From NCBI RefSeq assembly GCF_003086895.1, contig NZ_CP026004.1:396572-460571 (forward strand): a stretch of 64,000 nucleotides of DNA, read 5' to 3'. Within the stretch, counting starts at the first letter, position 1; the number at the start of each line of letters is the position of its first letter. A program made the translations under genes and the position numbers. The notes beneath the pieces are model-generated. The model saw only the letters and a list, made by a program, of their open reading frames with translations. It was not told the DNA's origin and ran no database searches. Origin of the DNA: Stenotrophomonas sp. ESTM1D_MKCIP4_1 (GTDB lineage Bacteria > Pseudomonadota > Gammaproteobacteria > Xanthomonadales > Xanthomonadaceae). Shown in pieces: positions 17,459 through 25,947 of this stretch.

Positions 17459-17677
17459 ATGCATAACGAGAGCCCGCTTGCCCCATGTAGAGCCGAGCCA
17501 TGCTCGGCTGACGCCATGGGTAGAGTCGACCGTTGGTCGACTGGCGAAGCGCAGCCGACCAACGGTCGGCTCTACCAGGAGCAGCGCCAGCGCGCAAAGC
17601 GCACCGCCATGTGGGTCGGCGCCATCGCCGTACTGGTCTACGTCGGCTTCATCCTCAGCGGGGTGATCGGCCGATGA
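17459..17677 (+). CDS. Small cytochrome oxidase assembly-type membrane protein with SMAG-encoded insert
   Basis: 72 aa. The C-terminal part, [20 protein letters not shown] and on to SGVIGR, is one membrane helix after a basic stretch. That is the shape of the 35-45 aa proteins commonly encoded between ctaD and ctaG. The segment from about residue 10 to 39 is unusual: it is the translation of three SMAG palindromes (17487-17575) that keep the frame open. The ATG at 17459 is 8 nt after the ctaD stop, and the stop overlaps the ctaG start (ATGA). Either the insert is tolerated as an N-terminal extension or translation restarts internally. Confidence 0.65.
   Translation: MHNESPLAPCRAEPCSADAMGRVDRWSTGEAQPTNGRLYQEQRQRAKRTAMWVGAIAVLVYVGFILSGVIGR
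17487..17575. repeat. SMAG cluster inside a coding sequence
   Basis: Direct units start GTAG at 17487 and at 17520, and an inverted unit ends CTAC at 17575. The cluster lies wholly within the small oxidase protein gene. Its length and phase leave the frame open. Confidence 0.85.
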
Positions 17678-18264
17678 GCGAAGCGCCGGCCACCGCTCCG
17701 TCACGCAGTGCCGGGCTGCCGCGCCTGATCGGCGTGGCGGTGGCGGTGTTCCTGCTGACGTTCTCGCTGGTGCCGCTGTACCGCATCGCCTGCGAAAAGG
17801 TCTTCGGTGTGCGCCTGGAGCGCGGCCCCGGCAGCGAGGCCAGTACCGGCGCCGCGGCTGGCAAGCGTACGGTGCGCGTGGAGTTCGATGGCGGCGTCAA
17901 TTCGCGGCTGCCGTGGTCCTTCCACCCCGAACAGCTGACCATGGACGTCGTGCCCGGCGAGCTCAACGAGGCCTTGTACTTCGCACGCAACGACAGCACC
18001 AACGCCGTGGTCGGCAGCGCCGTGCCTTCGGTGGCGCCCGCGCGTGCATCGGGTTTCTTCAGCAAGACCGAATGCTTCTGTTTCACCGCGCAGACGCTGC
18101 AGGCCGGCGAAAAGCGCGACATGCCGGTGCGCTTCATCGTCGATCCCGACCTGCCGCCGGAGATCAAGACGATCACCCTGTCCTACACCTTCTACCGCAA
18201 CGATGCGCTGTCCGATCGGCTGGCACCTGCCGCCACGTCGGAAGGCGCGCACGCCGCTCCCTGA
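17674..18264 (+). CDS. ctaG: Cytochrome c oxidase assembly protein CtaG (Cox11 family)
   Basis: 196 aa. One N-terminal membrane helix (about 17-38) is followed by a periplasmic immunoglobulin-like domain with the copper site CFCF (Cys134, Cys136 in TECFCFTAQ). It delivers copper to CuB of subunit I. The start codon overlaps the preceding stop (ATGA), which points to translational coupling. The gene is followed by subunit III. Confidence 0.95.
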   Translation: MSEAPATAPSRSAGLPRLIGVAVAVFLLTFSLVPLYRIACEKVFGVRLERGPGSEASTGAAAGKRTVRVEFDGGVNSRLPWSFHPEQLTMDVVPGELNEALYFARNDSTNAVVGSAVPSVAPARASGFFSKTECFCFTAQTLQAGEKRDMPVRFIVDPDLPPEIKTITLSYTFYRNDALSDRLAPAATSEGAHAAP

Positions 18265-18277
18265 CCCGGATACCGAC

Positions 18278-19153
18278 ATGGCCCAGACACCGACCGACGC
18301 CAACGTGTACTTCGTCCCGGCCCAGAGCCGGTGGCCGTTCGTGGGGTCCATCGCGATGATGGTGACCATGGTCGGCGTGGCCAGCTGGCTCAACGATGCA
18401 GGCTGGGGGCGCTGGACCTTCTACATCGGCATCGCGATGCTGGTGCTGACCCTGTTCTGGTGGTTCAGCGACGTGGTACGCGAATCGCAGGCCGGCCACT
18501 ACAACCGCCAGGTCGACGGCTCGTTCCGGATGGGCATGGTGTGGTTCATCTTCTCCGAAGTGATGTTCTTCGGTGCCTTCTTCGGCGCGCTGTTCTATAC
18601 CCGCAACCTCGGCCTGTCCTGGCTCAGCGGCGAAGGCCGCGGGGTGATGACCAATGAACTGTTGTGGCAGGGCTATTCGGCGGGCTGGCCGACCAACGGG
18701 CCGGCGGCCATCGGCGGTGCGTTCCAGACCATCCCGGCCTGGGGCCTGCCGCTGATCAATACGCTGATCCTGTTGACCTCCGGCGTGACCCTGACCATCG
18801 CCCACCATGCGTTGAAGGCCGGCAAGCGCCGCCAGCTGCTGGTCTGGCTGGGCGTGACCGTGCTGCTCGGCCTGGGCTTCCTCACCCTGCAGGCGGAGGA
18901 ATACATCCACGCCTACAAGGAGCTGAACCTGACCCTGGGTTCGGGCATTTACGGTTCGACGTTCTTCATGCTGACCGGCTTCCACGGCGCGCACGTGCTG
19001 CTGGGCACGATCATGCTGATCGTGATGTGGCTGCGCTCGGCCAAGGGCCACTTCACCCGCGACAACCATTTCGCCTTTGAAGCCGCCGCGTGGTACTGGC
19101 ACTTCGTCGACGTGGTGTGGCTGATGCTCTTCATGTTCGTCTACGTGCTTTGA
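18278..19153 (+). CDS. ctaE: Cytochrome c oxidase subunit III
   Basis: 291 aa, seven membrane helices. Family segments MVWFIFSEVMFFGAFFGALF, LTGFHGAHVLLGTIML and the C-terminal AAAWYWHFVDVVWLMLF are present; the last is the standard end of subunit III. It stabilises proton uptake in subunit I. The true start is the ATG at 18278 (MAQTPTDANVYFVP), 11 nt after ctaG. Confidence 0.97.
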   Translation: MAQTPTDANVYFVPAQSRWPFVGSIAMMVTMVGVASWLNDAGWGRWTFYIGIAMLVLTLFWWFSDVVRESQAGHYNRQVDGSFRMGMVWFIFSEVMFFGAFFGALFYTRNLGLSWLSGEGRGVMTNELLWQGYSAGWPTNGPAAIGGAFQTIPAWGLPLINTLILLTSGVTLTIAHHALKAGKRRQLLVWLGVTVLLGLGFLTLQAEEYIHAYKELNLTLGSGIYGSTFFMLTGFHGAHVLLGTIMLIVMWLRSAKGHFTRDNHFAFEAAAWYWHFVDVVWLMLFMFVYVL

Positions 19154-19170
19154 CGCTGCCGGCGACGGCG

Positions 19171-19389
19171 TCAGCCGCCGATGCCGTGCGGTTTTATCCA
19201 GCCCATGTAGATGCTCACGATCACCAGTACGATCAGGGCCACCGACACCGCGATGCGGCGCGTCAGTGCGTTGACCGTGCGCTTGGTCTGGCCGCGGTCG
19301 ACCAGCAGGTAATACAGGCCGGCGCCCAGATTCCAGACGATGACGATCAGAAACGCGATTACCAGCAGGGTCTTCAGCGAATCACTCAT
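19171..19389 (-). CDS. DUF2909-type twin transmembrane protein
   Basis: 72 aa with two hydrophobic helices (TLLVIAFLIVIVWNLGAGLY and AVSVALIVLVIVSIYMGWI) joined by a basic loop (RGQTKRTVNALTRR). DUF2909 proteins of this size are regularly found inside aa3 oxidase clusters, usually antisense between ctaE and surf1 as here. Function unknown. Confidence 0.85.
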   Translation of the reverse strand: MSDSLKTLLVIAFLIVIVWNLGAGLYYLLVDRGQTKRTVNALTRRIAVSVALIVLVIVSIYMGWIKPHGIGG

Positions 19390-19446
19390 GCGCGGCTCGA
19401 GGACGGGGTGGATGCGCCTATCTGACCGCGTTTGCGCGGACTTGTC

Positions 19447-20163
19447 ATGATGCGCCAGCACACACGCGTGGTCGGCTGGCTGATGGCGGTGCTGGCGATG
19501 GCAGCGTTTACCGCCCTGGGGTTCTGGCAGTTGCAGCGCATGCACGCCAAGCAGGCGATGCTCGACGCGCAGGGGCCGGCGTTGGCGCAGGCCCTGCCGC
19601 TGGCGCAGGCGCTGGCGGCACCTGGAGCGCTGCATGGGGTGGCCGACCATGGCCGCTTCCTGCCCGGCGTGGTGTTGCTGGACAACCAGACCCGGCAGGG
19701 CCGCGCCGGGGTGAAGATCTATCGCCCCTTCCAGAGTGATGCCGGCAGCGTGCTGCTGGTGGACCTCGGCTGGCGCGCGCTGCCGCCGGATCGCACGTTG
19801 CCGGAGATCCCCGCGCCACCGTCTCCTGTGGCGGTACGTGGCCTGCTGGCGCCGCCGCCTGCCGCAGGCCTGGCGCTGGGGCAGGCGTTTTCCAGCACCG
19901 GCCAGTCCGGGCGCTGGCTGGCCAGCCGCCTGCCGGCCGAGGGCCTGGCACGCGCGCTGGGCCTGCCGACGCTGCCCGACCGCGTGCTGCGCCTGGACCC
20001 CGCCCTGCCGTTCGGCGACGAGCGTGACCTGGACCTGCTGCCCAACACGCTGCCACCGCAGCGCCACCTGGGCTACGCCGTGCAGTGGTTCGGCCTGGCG
20101 CTGACCGTGCTGGTGGTGGCGCTGGTGCTGGAATGGCGTCGGCGGCGCGCCCATGCCCGGTAG
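19447..20163 (+). CDS. surf1: SURF1 family oxidase assembly protein
   Basis: 238 aa. N-terminal helix with the signature GFWQLQRMHAKQAM, a periplasmic domain with LLDNQTRQGRAGVKIYRPFQ and DLGWRALPPDR, and a C-terminal helix starting GYAVQWFGLALTV. SURF1 proteins help insert heme a into subunit I. The stop codon TAG at 20161-20163 is part of the GTAG head of a SMAG element. Confidence 0.93.
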   Translation: MMRQHTRVVGWLMAVLAMAAFTALGFWQLQRMHAKQAMLDAQGPALAQALPLAQALAAPGALHGVADHGRFLPGVVLLDNQTRQGRAGVKIYRPFQSDAGSVLLVDLGWRALPPDRTLPEIPAPPSPVAVRGLLAPPPAAGLALGQAFSSTGQSGRWLASRLPAEGLARALGLPTLPDRVLRLDPALPFGDERDLDLLPNTLPPQRHLGYAVQWFGLALTVLVVALVLEWRRRRAHAR

Positions 20164-20222
20164 TGCCGGGCGCTGGCCGGCATTCCCCAGTTTCCTGGAG
20201 GCCGGCCAGCGGCCGGCACTAC
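20160..20222. repeat. SMAG inverted pair after surf1
   Basis: A direct unit starts GTAG at 20160 (supplying the surf1 stop) and an inverted unit ends CTAC at 20222. Together they can form a large hairpin between surf1 and the next gene. Confidence 0.88.
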
Positions 20223-20245
20223 CGGCATCCCTTACCCAACCATGA

Positions 20246-20251
20246 GAAAAT
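20246..20251 (+). promoter_or_regulatory. -10-like hexamer for a leaderless start
   Basis: GAAAAT ends 6 nt before the ATG at 20258, and there is no ribosome binding site. Confidence 0.4.
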
Positions 20252-20257
20252 GCTCCC

Positions 20258-20827
20258 ATGAACACTGCTACGTCCCCGCAGGCGCGCGGTTCCGGCCGCC
20301 GGACCCTGGTGCTGCTGTTCGCCGTGTTCTTCGGGGCGATGGCGCTGGCCGCCGTGCTGCGCTTCACCGGCTGGCAGCCCACCGGGCACCGCAATGCGGG
20401 GCAGTTGCTGCAGCCGCCGGTCGATCTGCGCCAGCAGGCGCCCACCCTGGCGAACGGCCAGGCCTACCCGTGGAACCCCGAGGCGCGGACCTGGCGACTG
20501 CTCGTGGCCCCGGCCGGTGTCTGCGACGCATCGTGCGTCACTTTGTCGCAGGGACTGGGCAAGGTGTGGCAGCTGTTCGGCCATAACGCGGATAATGTCG
20601 AGATTCTGTGGCTGGGTACGCCACCGGCGTCGATCGCCTCGCTGCCCGCGCTGCGGCCGCTGGCCCCGTCGCCAGCCCTGCGCGCGGCTCTGCCGGGCGT
20701 CGATGATCCGGCGGGACTGCCGGTCTACGTGATCGATCCGAACGGCTTCGTGATCATGCGCCATGCCCCCGGTTCCGACCTGGGGGGCCTGCGCAAGGAC
20801 ATGGCCACGTTGCTGAAACTGAAGTGA
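20258..20827 (+). CDS. Membrane-anchored protein with CxxxC motif in the oxidase cluster
   Basis: 189 aa. A single N-terminal helix (about 16-38) is followed by a periplasmic domain. The domain contains CDASC (about residues 89-93) after a beta strand (WRLLVAPAG) and is followed by an alpha helix (LSQGLGKVWQLFGHNADNV). It ends with LPVYVIDPNGFVIMRH, as in thioredoxin-like/SCO folds. SCO copper chaperones also carry CxxxC. Its place between surf1 and ctaA suggests a CuA or redox assembly function, but that is inference. Confidence 0.8.
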   Translation: MNTATSPQARGSGRRTLVLLFAVFFGAMALAAVLRFTGWQPTGHRNAGQLLQPPVDLRQQAPTLANGQAYPWNPEARTWRLLVAPAGVCDASCVTLSQGLGKVWQLFGHNADNVEILWLGTPPASIASLPALRPLAPSPALRAALPGVDDPAGLPVYVIDPNGFVIMRHAPGSDLGGLRKDMATLLKLK

Positions 20828-20837
20828 GTCCTGTTTG

Positions 20838-22001
20838 ATGAGCCTTTCCGCGCGTCCGGCGCTGCATCGCAACTTCCACCGCCTGGCGTGGTTCGCCATG
20901 ATCATGACCGCCAGTACGATCATGTTCGGCGCCTTCGTCCGCCTGTCCGATGCCGGCCTGAGCTGCCCGGACTGGCCGACCTGCTATGGCCAGGCGACCT
21001 GGCCGCAGCACGTGGAAGAGACCATCGGCCACCCGGCCGCCGAGATCCGTCCGCTGGAAACCCACAAGGCCTGGCGCGAACAGGTGCATCGCTTCCTGGC
21101 GGGCGCGCTGGGCATCGAGATCCTCACCCTGGCCCTGCTGGCCACGCGCAGGCGACGCTTCGGAAGCACGGCGGTGGTGACCGCCTGCGTCCTGGTGGCC
21201 GCCGGCATACCGCTGTACATGATGGGCTGGCATGGCACGGCCAGTGCCCTGGCCCTCATCGGCGAGGCGATCCTGCTGATTGCCGCACTGCGCTGGAGCA
21301 ACATCGATCTGGCACGCGCGGCGTTGCTGACCCTGGCGGTGGTGATCTTCCAGGCACTGCTGGGCATGTGGACGGTGACGCTGCTGCTCAAGCCCATCGT
21401 GGTGATGGGCCATCTGCTGGGCGGCATGCTGATGTTCGCGCTGCTGGTGTGGATGGCCTGGCGTGCGACCCACCTGCCGATCACGCTGGCCGAAGCGCCC
21501 AAGCTGAAATGGCTGCTGCGCATCGGCGTGGCCGTGCTGGTCACCCAGATTGCCCTGGGCGGCTGGGTCAGCGCCAACTACGCCGCGCTGGCCTGTGGCG
21601 GCGGCAGTGCTTCGCTGGACAACTTCCCGCGCTGCGCCAACCAGTGGTGGCCGCAGCACAACTTCGCCGAGGGCTTCACCCTGTGGCGCGGCATCGGGGT
21701 GGATTACGAAGGGGGCGTGCTGGACGGCGCATCGCGCATCGCCATCCAGATGGCGCACCGCCTGTTCGCCATCGTGGTGGCGGCCTACCTGCTGTGGCTG
21801 GGCCTGCGCCTGTTCCGGCTGCCCAGCATGCGTGGCTGGGCCAGCGCGCTGCTGGCGCTGCTGGTGCTGCAGGTCACCCTGGGCATCCTGAACGTGAAGC
21901 TGGCCCTGCCGCTGGAAGTGGCCGTGGCCCACAACGGCGTGGCCGTTGCCCTGTTGTTCGTACTGGTCAGCCTGCTGGCCCGCCTGCGTGCCCCGGACTG
22001 A
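20838..22001 (+). CDS. ctaA: Heme A synthase (COX15/CtaA family)
   Basis: 387 aa, eight membrane helices. It oxidises the C8 methyl of heme O to a formyl group. Motifs are [20 protein letters not shown] (with the conserved Cys pair), [12 protein letters not shown] (heme His), [13 protein letters not shown] and [14 protein letters not shown], plus the C-terminal [11 protein letters not shown]is. It is 8 nt after the previous gene and 4 nt before ctaB. Confidence 0.96.
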   Translation: MSLSARPALHRNFHRLAWFAMIMTASTIMFGAFVRLSDAGLSCPDWPTCYGQATWPQHVEETIGHPAAEIRPLETHKAWREQVHRFLAGALGIEILTLALLATRRRRFGSTAVVTACVLVAAGIPLYMMGWHGTASALALIGEAILLIAALRWSNIDLARAALLTLAVVIFQALLGMWTVTLLLKPIVVMGHLLGGMLMFALLVWMAWRATHLPITLAEAPKLKWLLRIGVAVLVTQIALGGWVSANYAALACGGGSASLDNFPRCANQWWPQHNFAEGFTLWRGIGVDYEGGVLDGASRIAIQMAHRLFAIVVAAYLLWLGLRLFRLPSMRGWASALLALLVLQVTLGILNVKLALPLEVAVAHNGVAVALLFVLVSLLARLRAPD

Positions 22002-22005
22002 TCCC

Positions 22006-22899
22006 ATGTTTTCCAACTACCGCCAGTACTGGGACCTGACCAAGCCCAAGGTCGTGGCCCTGATCGTTTTCACCGCCCTGGTCGGCATGGTCCTGGCCAT
22101 TCCGGGCGTGCCCAGCTGGGAGCAGGTGCGTGCCGGTGCCCTCGGCTTCCTCGGCATCTGGCTGGCCGCTTCGGCTGCCGCTGCCATCAACCAGTTGCTG
22201 GATGCGCACATCGACGCGCAGATGGCGCGTACCTCGTGGCGCCCGCTGGTGGTGGGCAAGGTGAAGCCGTGGCAGGTGCTGGTGTTTGCCGGCGTGCTGA
22301 TCGTGCTGTCGATGGCGATCCTGCTGCTGTGGGTGAACTGGATCACTGCGGTGCTGACCTTCGCCTCGCTGATCGGCTATGCGGTGATCTACACCGTGTA
22401 CCTGAAGCGCGCGACCTCGCAGAACATCGTCATCGGTGGCCTGGCCGGCGCGATGCCGCCGATGCTGGGCTGGGCGGCGATCACCGGCATGCAGGGCCCG
22501 TCGGACTGGGCGTATTCGTCGCTGCTGGTGCTGATCATCTTCATCTGGACCCCGCCGCACTTCTGGGCGCTGGCGATCTTCCGCCGCGAGGACTACGCCA
22601 AGGCGAAGATCCCGATGCTGCCGGTGACCCATGGCGTGGTGCACACGCGCAAGCAGATCATGGTGTATTCGGTGGTGCTGGCGCTGGTGTGCGTGGTGCC
22701 CTACCTGGTGGGCATGAGCGGGCCGTTCTACCTGGGCGGCGCAATCGTGCTGAACGCCGTTTTCCTGTGGTACGCCTGGCGCATGCTGAACCCGCCGGAT
22801 GAACTGTTCTCGATGAAGATGTTCCACTACTCCATCGTGTACCTGATGGCGCTGTTCGCGTTCCTGCTGGTGGACCACTGGATCCTGCCCTGGATGTAA
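22006..22899 (+). CDS. ctaB: Protoheme IX farnesyltransferase (heme O synthase)
   Basis: 297 aa of the UbiA superfamily with nine membrane helices. It transfers a farnesyl group to heme B. Visible are [16 protein letters not shown] (the Asp-rich NxxxDxxxD prenyl-diphosphate site), [17 protein letters not shown] and [20 protein letters not shown]. It directly feeds heme O to the ctaA product. The ATG is 4 nt after the ctaA stop. Confidence 0.97.
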   Translation: MFSNYRQYWDLTKPKVVALIVFTALVGMVLAIPGVPSWEQVRAGALGFLGIWLAASAAAAINQLLDAHIDAQMARTSWRPLVVGKVKPWQVLVFAGVLIVLSMAILLLWVNWITAVLTFASLIGYAVIYTVYLKRATSQNIVIGGLAGAMPPMLGWAAITGMQGPSDWAYSSLLVLIIFIWTPPHFWALAIFRREDYAKAKIPMLPVTHGVVHTRKQIMVYSVVLALVCVVPYLVGMSGPFYLGGAIVLNAVFLWYAWRMLNPPDELFSMKMFHYSIVYLMALFAFLLVDHWILPWM

Positions 22900-22905
22900 G
22901 GCGTC

Positions 22906-22936
22906 GGGGTCGGATCCCCGAAGGGGCTCTGACCCC
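22906..22936. repeat. GGGGTC-hairpin family, copy 1
   Basis: GGGGTCGGATCCCC, GAA, GGGGCTCTGACCCC. One arm ends in the GGATCC type and the other in the GGCTCT type. It belongs to the same family as 28717-28757, 56541-56606 and 58389-58487. It lies just after ctaB. Confidence 0.8.
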
Positions 22937-23038
22937 CATCCGCCCGCGAGGGCATCCCCGCATGACGCGAATCGCCTTGAACGGCGGTTGAGGTGTCGCC
23001 ATTGCTGTTCCTGACCCCAAGGATAGGAAGGAGCAGGG

Positions 23039-23848
23039 ATGCATTCGATCTTTCGCTGGACCACCGCGCTGATCATGGCGCTGGGCATGACCCTCACGGC
23101 GCATGCCGACGACACCGCTGCGCAGATCCGCCAGCACGCGGCTGACCATCGCATGCTGGTGCTGGGCGAGTTCCACGGCACCCGCGAGACGCCGCTGCTG
23201 GTGCGCCAGCTGGTGGACGACTACAGCCGGGATGGCACGCCGCTGATTCTGGCGCTGGAACTGCCGCGTGCTGAAAACCCCACGCTGCGCGACTATCTGG
23301 ATTCCGATGGCGGAGCGGTGGCACGCAGGCACCTGCAGGACCGCGCCTACTGGACCGTGCGGGACGATCAGCACGATGGCCGCCGCAGCCGCGACATGCT
23401 CGCGATGATCGAAGCCCTGCGCGCGCTGAAGGCGCAGGGGCGTGACATCACGATTGTCGGCTATGACGTCAACCACAATGACGGCGGCAATCAGGCCCGC
23501 GACGACCGCGTGGCGGCCGAGCTGCGCCGGCTGTACCGGCGCCTGCCCGAGGGCGCACGCATGGTCGTGCTGACGGGTAACGTGCACGCCATGCTGCAGC
23601 GGCCGGAGGGCATGCCACCGGAGATGCAGATGCGGCCGATGGCGTCGGGGCTGCGTGATCTGGATATCTACAGCGTGCGATTGGAAGCGTTGCGTGGCGA
23701 AGCATGGGGATGCGCGGGCTCCTGCAGGGCATGGTCAATTCCCGAACAGGTGGCGCGCGGCCCACGGGTCGACACCCATGCCAAACGGCAATACGACCTG
23801 TGGGTGTGGATGCCGGAGCTGAGCGTCGGCACGTTGGAAGGGCAGTAG
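23039..23848 (+). CDS. ChaN-like (TIKI/EreA-superfamily) exported protein
   Basis: 269 aa. A signal peptide ends AHADD. The core has VLGEFHGTRETPLLV (about 41-54), ALELPRAENP and VVLTGNVHAML, the Glu-His pattern of the ChaN/Tiki fold. Family members bind heme or act as metalloproteases; which applies here is not visible. GGAAGGAG lies before ATG. The stop codon TAG is the GTAG of a SMAG element. A Cys pair near the C-terminus (WGCAGSC) may form a disulfide. Confidence 0.7.
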   Translation: MHSIFRWTTALIMALGMTLTAHADDTAAQIRQHAADHRMLVLGEFHGTRETPLLVRQLVDDYSRDGTPLILALELPRAENPTLRDYLDSDGGAVARRHLQDRAYWTVRDDQHDGRRSRDMLAMIEALRALKAQGRDITIVGYDVNHNDGGNQARDDRVAAELRRLYRRLPEGARMVVLTGNVHAMLQRPEGMPPEMQMRPMASGLRDLDIYSVRLEALRGEAWGCAGSCRAWSIPEQVARGPRVDTHAKRQYDLWVWMPELSVGTLEGQ

Positions 23849-23868
23849 ATCCACGCCATGCTTGGATG
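23845..23868 (+). repeat. SMAG element supplying the ChaN-like stop
   Basis: GTAGATCCACGCCATGCTTG; its TAG is the stop codon at 23846-23848. The following stretch to 24089 contains no gene or other element that I can recognise. Confidence 0.8.
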
Positions 23869-24089
23869 GCGTTCCCGCCGAACCCGGTGTGTTCAACGTC
23901 GGGTTCTACTCGCTGGGGGCGACACTGCGCCAGGCAATCAAGCTGCCACGCTGTAGGGATTTGCCGTGCAGCCGACTTGCCGCGAGCGATGGGTCACATA
24001 TTCGCACTGGCCCGCCCGGTGGGGCGATCCAAAGCGCATACAGAGGACTGGCGAGATGACTCGCATTTCTGTGGAGCAAGGTGGTCGCG

Positions 24090-24815
24090 ATGCCTTTCCT
24101 TCTGCTGTGCGGTGCCTTCGTGGTGATCGCGGTGAATGCACAAGCATCTGCACGTAAGGAAGACCCCGACTCGGTCGGGCAGTGGCTGCAGCAGCGCGGC
24201 ATGCAGGTCGCTACGCAGGGCGGCAGGCCGCCAGCGGGCAGTTTCCGCGTCGTGCGATTGGCAGACCTGGATGCCCCCGACGAAGTGAAGCAGCAGCTTC
24301 GCGCTGATATCGAGCGATCCAAGGGTGTCGTGCAGGTTGCGGAAGGGAGCATCCCAACCCAGGACGAAATGCTGGCAGCGTTGCCGCGCCGTCATCGTTC
24401 GGCGCCGGAACTGCGCCAGCGCCTGCCGCAGCCCCCCAGCAGGCTGGAAGGCAGCCTCTTGGGCCCCGCCCAGCTGATCGGTATGGAGCCCAGCGGCGCG
24501 TTGGATGGTGGAAAGTCCTCGGGCCTGAGCCGCTATTACCGGCTACAAGGCGTCGGCACCGTGGAGTTCAGTGAGAACAACTTCGTCGCCGCAGGCACGC
24601 AGATCGAGGTCATCGCGGAAGCGCAGAACACCTTGGTGAACGGCAAGCCCGCTCACCTGGGGCGGGCGGTGGACAGTGCCGGCCGTACCCGCGTGGAGCT
24701 TGCCTGGACGGGAGTCAGCAAGACCTACAGTCTGATTGCCACGGGGGAGCCGGGAAGCGACGTGGAGCGTAATGCCCGGACGTTGCACGACATCGCAGCG
24801 GCCATAAAGGATTAG
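24090..24815 (+). CDS. Unknown exported protein
   Basis: 241 aa from the ATG at 24090 (a GTG at 24081 is also possible; AAGGTGG lies at 24078-24084). A signal peptide (MPFLLLCGAFVVIAVNAQA) is followed by a soluble domain without recognised family motifs. A short Pro/Arg-rich region separates two halves. The second half, with YRLQGVGTVEFSENNFVAAG, looks beta-rich. I cannot assign a function. It is isolated by repeats on both sides. Confidence 0.6.
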   Translation: MPFLLLCGAFVVIAVNAQASARKEDPDSVGQWLQQRGMQVATQGGRPPAGSFRVVRLADLDAPDEVKQQLRADIERSKGVVQVAEGSIPTQDEMLAALPRRHRSAPELRQRLPQPPSRLEGSLLGPAQLIGMEPSGALDGGKSSGLSRYYRLQGVGTVEFSENNFVAAGTQIEVIAEAQNTLVNGKPAHLGRAVDSAGRTRVELAWTGVSKTYSLIATGEPGSDVERNARTLHDIAAAIKD

Positions 24816-24827
24816 CGGCGGCGATCA

Positions 24828-24876
24828 GCCGAGCATGGGCTCGGCTCTACAGTAGATCCACGCCATGCGTGGATGG
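24828..24876. repeat. SMAG pair
   Basis: An inverted unit ends CTCTAC at 24850 and a direct unit starts GTAG at 24852. They lie head to tail between convergent genes. Confidence 0.85.
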
Positions 24877-24895
24877 GCGTTCCCTGCAACAACCC

Positions 24896-24916
24896 GCGCG
24901 CCCACTCAGGGCGCGC
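24896..24916 (-). terminator. Hairpin over the 3' end of the SBF transporter
   Basis: GCGCGCCC-ACTCA-GGGCGCGC spans the stop codon at 24906. The T tract is weak, so termination strength is uncertain. Confidence 0.45.
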
Positions 24917-25877
24917 GTTTCGCATACCGCTGCGCGATCACACCGCAGACGATGAGCTGGATCTGGTGGTAGATCATCACCGGCAGCACGATGGCGCCCA
25001 GGCTGCCCCCGGCGAACAACACCTTGGCGATCGGCACGCCCGTGGCCAGGCTCTTCTTCGAGCCGCAGAACACGATGGCGATCTCGTCTTCGCGGTTGAA
25101 GTGCAGGCGGCGGGCGAGGAAGGTGATGAGTGGCATGGCAATACCCAGCAGCACAGCGGCCACCACGGCCACAGCGAACAGGGACAGCAGCGGTGTCTTG
25201 CTCCACAGCCCTTCGGTCACGGCTTCACCGAACGCCGAATACACCACCAGCAGGATGGTGGCCTGGTCGGTGTAGCGCAGCAGCGCACGCTGCCTTTCGA
25301 CCCAGCCGGCAATCCACGGCCGCAGCAGGTGGCCGGCAACGAACGGCACCAGCAGCTGCAGCATGATGCCGCCGATGGCATGCAGCGGGTCGTGCACGCC
25401 GCCGGAGGTGCCGGCCAGCGCGGTCAGCAGCAGAGGGGTGAGGAACACGCCGAGGATGCTCGACAGCGAGGCACTGCACACCGCGGCTGGCACATTGCCA
25501 CGCGCCATCGACGTGAAGGCGATGGACGACTGCACGGTGGAGGGCAGGGTGCACAGGAACAGCACGCCCAGGTACAGCTCCGGCGTCAGCAGCCAGCCCG
25601 ACAGCGGCTTGAACAGCAGGCCGAGCAGCGGGAACAGGATGAAGGTGCAGGCAAGGATGGTCAGGTGCAGCCGCCAGTGCAGCATGCCGCCGATGATCGA
25701 CTCGCGCGGCAGCCGCGCGCCATGCAGGAAGAACAGCGCGGCGATGGCCACGGTGGTGACATCGTCCAGCACGATGGCGGCGGCGCCCTTCATCGGCAGC
25801 AGCGAGGCCAGGCCGACGGTGCACAGCAGGGCGAGGGTGAAGTTGTCCGGTCGCAGGCGCGACCACCAGCGGGTCAT
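24906..25877 (-). CDS. SBF-like bile acid:sodium symporter family transporter
   Basis: 323 aa, about ten helices. It matches the SBF-like subfamily (RCH1/YfeH type): DNFTLALLCTVGLASLLP, AALFFLHGARLPRE, CTLPSTVQSSIAFTSMARGN and the late FCGSKKSLATGVPIAKVLF crossover motif. Transport of an organic anion or a role in calcium homeostasis is known for relatives; the substrate here is unknown. It follows dnaG by 70 nt on the same strand, in a place where some relatives carry rpoD. Confidence 0.9.
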   Translation of the reverse strand: MTRWWSRLRPDNFTLALLCTVGLASLLPMKGAAAIVLDDVTTVAIAALFFLHGARLPRESIIGGMLHWRLHLTILACTFILFPLLGLLFKPLSGWLLTPELYLGVLFLCTLPSTVQSSIAFTSMARGNVPAAVCSASLSSILGVFLTPLLLTALAGTSGGVHDPLHAIGGIMLQLLVPFVAGHLLRPWIAGWVERQRALLRYTDQATILLVVYSAFGEAVTEGLWSKTPLLSLFAVAVVAAVLLGIAMPLITFLARRLHFNREDEIAIVFCGSKKSLATGVPIAKVLFAGGSLGAIVLPVMIYHQIQLIVCGVIAQRYAKRAP

Positions 25878-25947
25878 GGTGGGCAGGCTCCTTGGTGCAG
25901 GGGATCAGTGAATGAAGGGGGCCGCGCGTCCATGCCGTCAGTGCACC

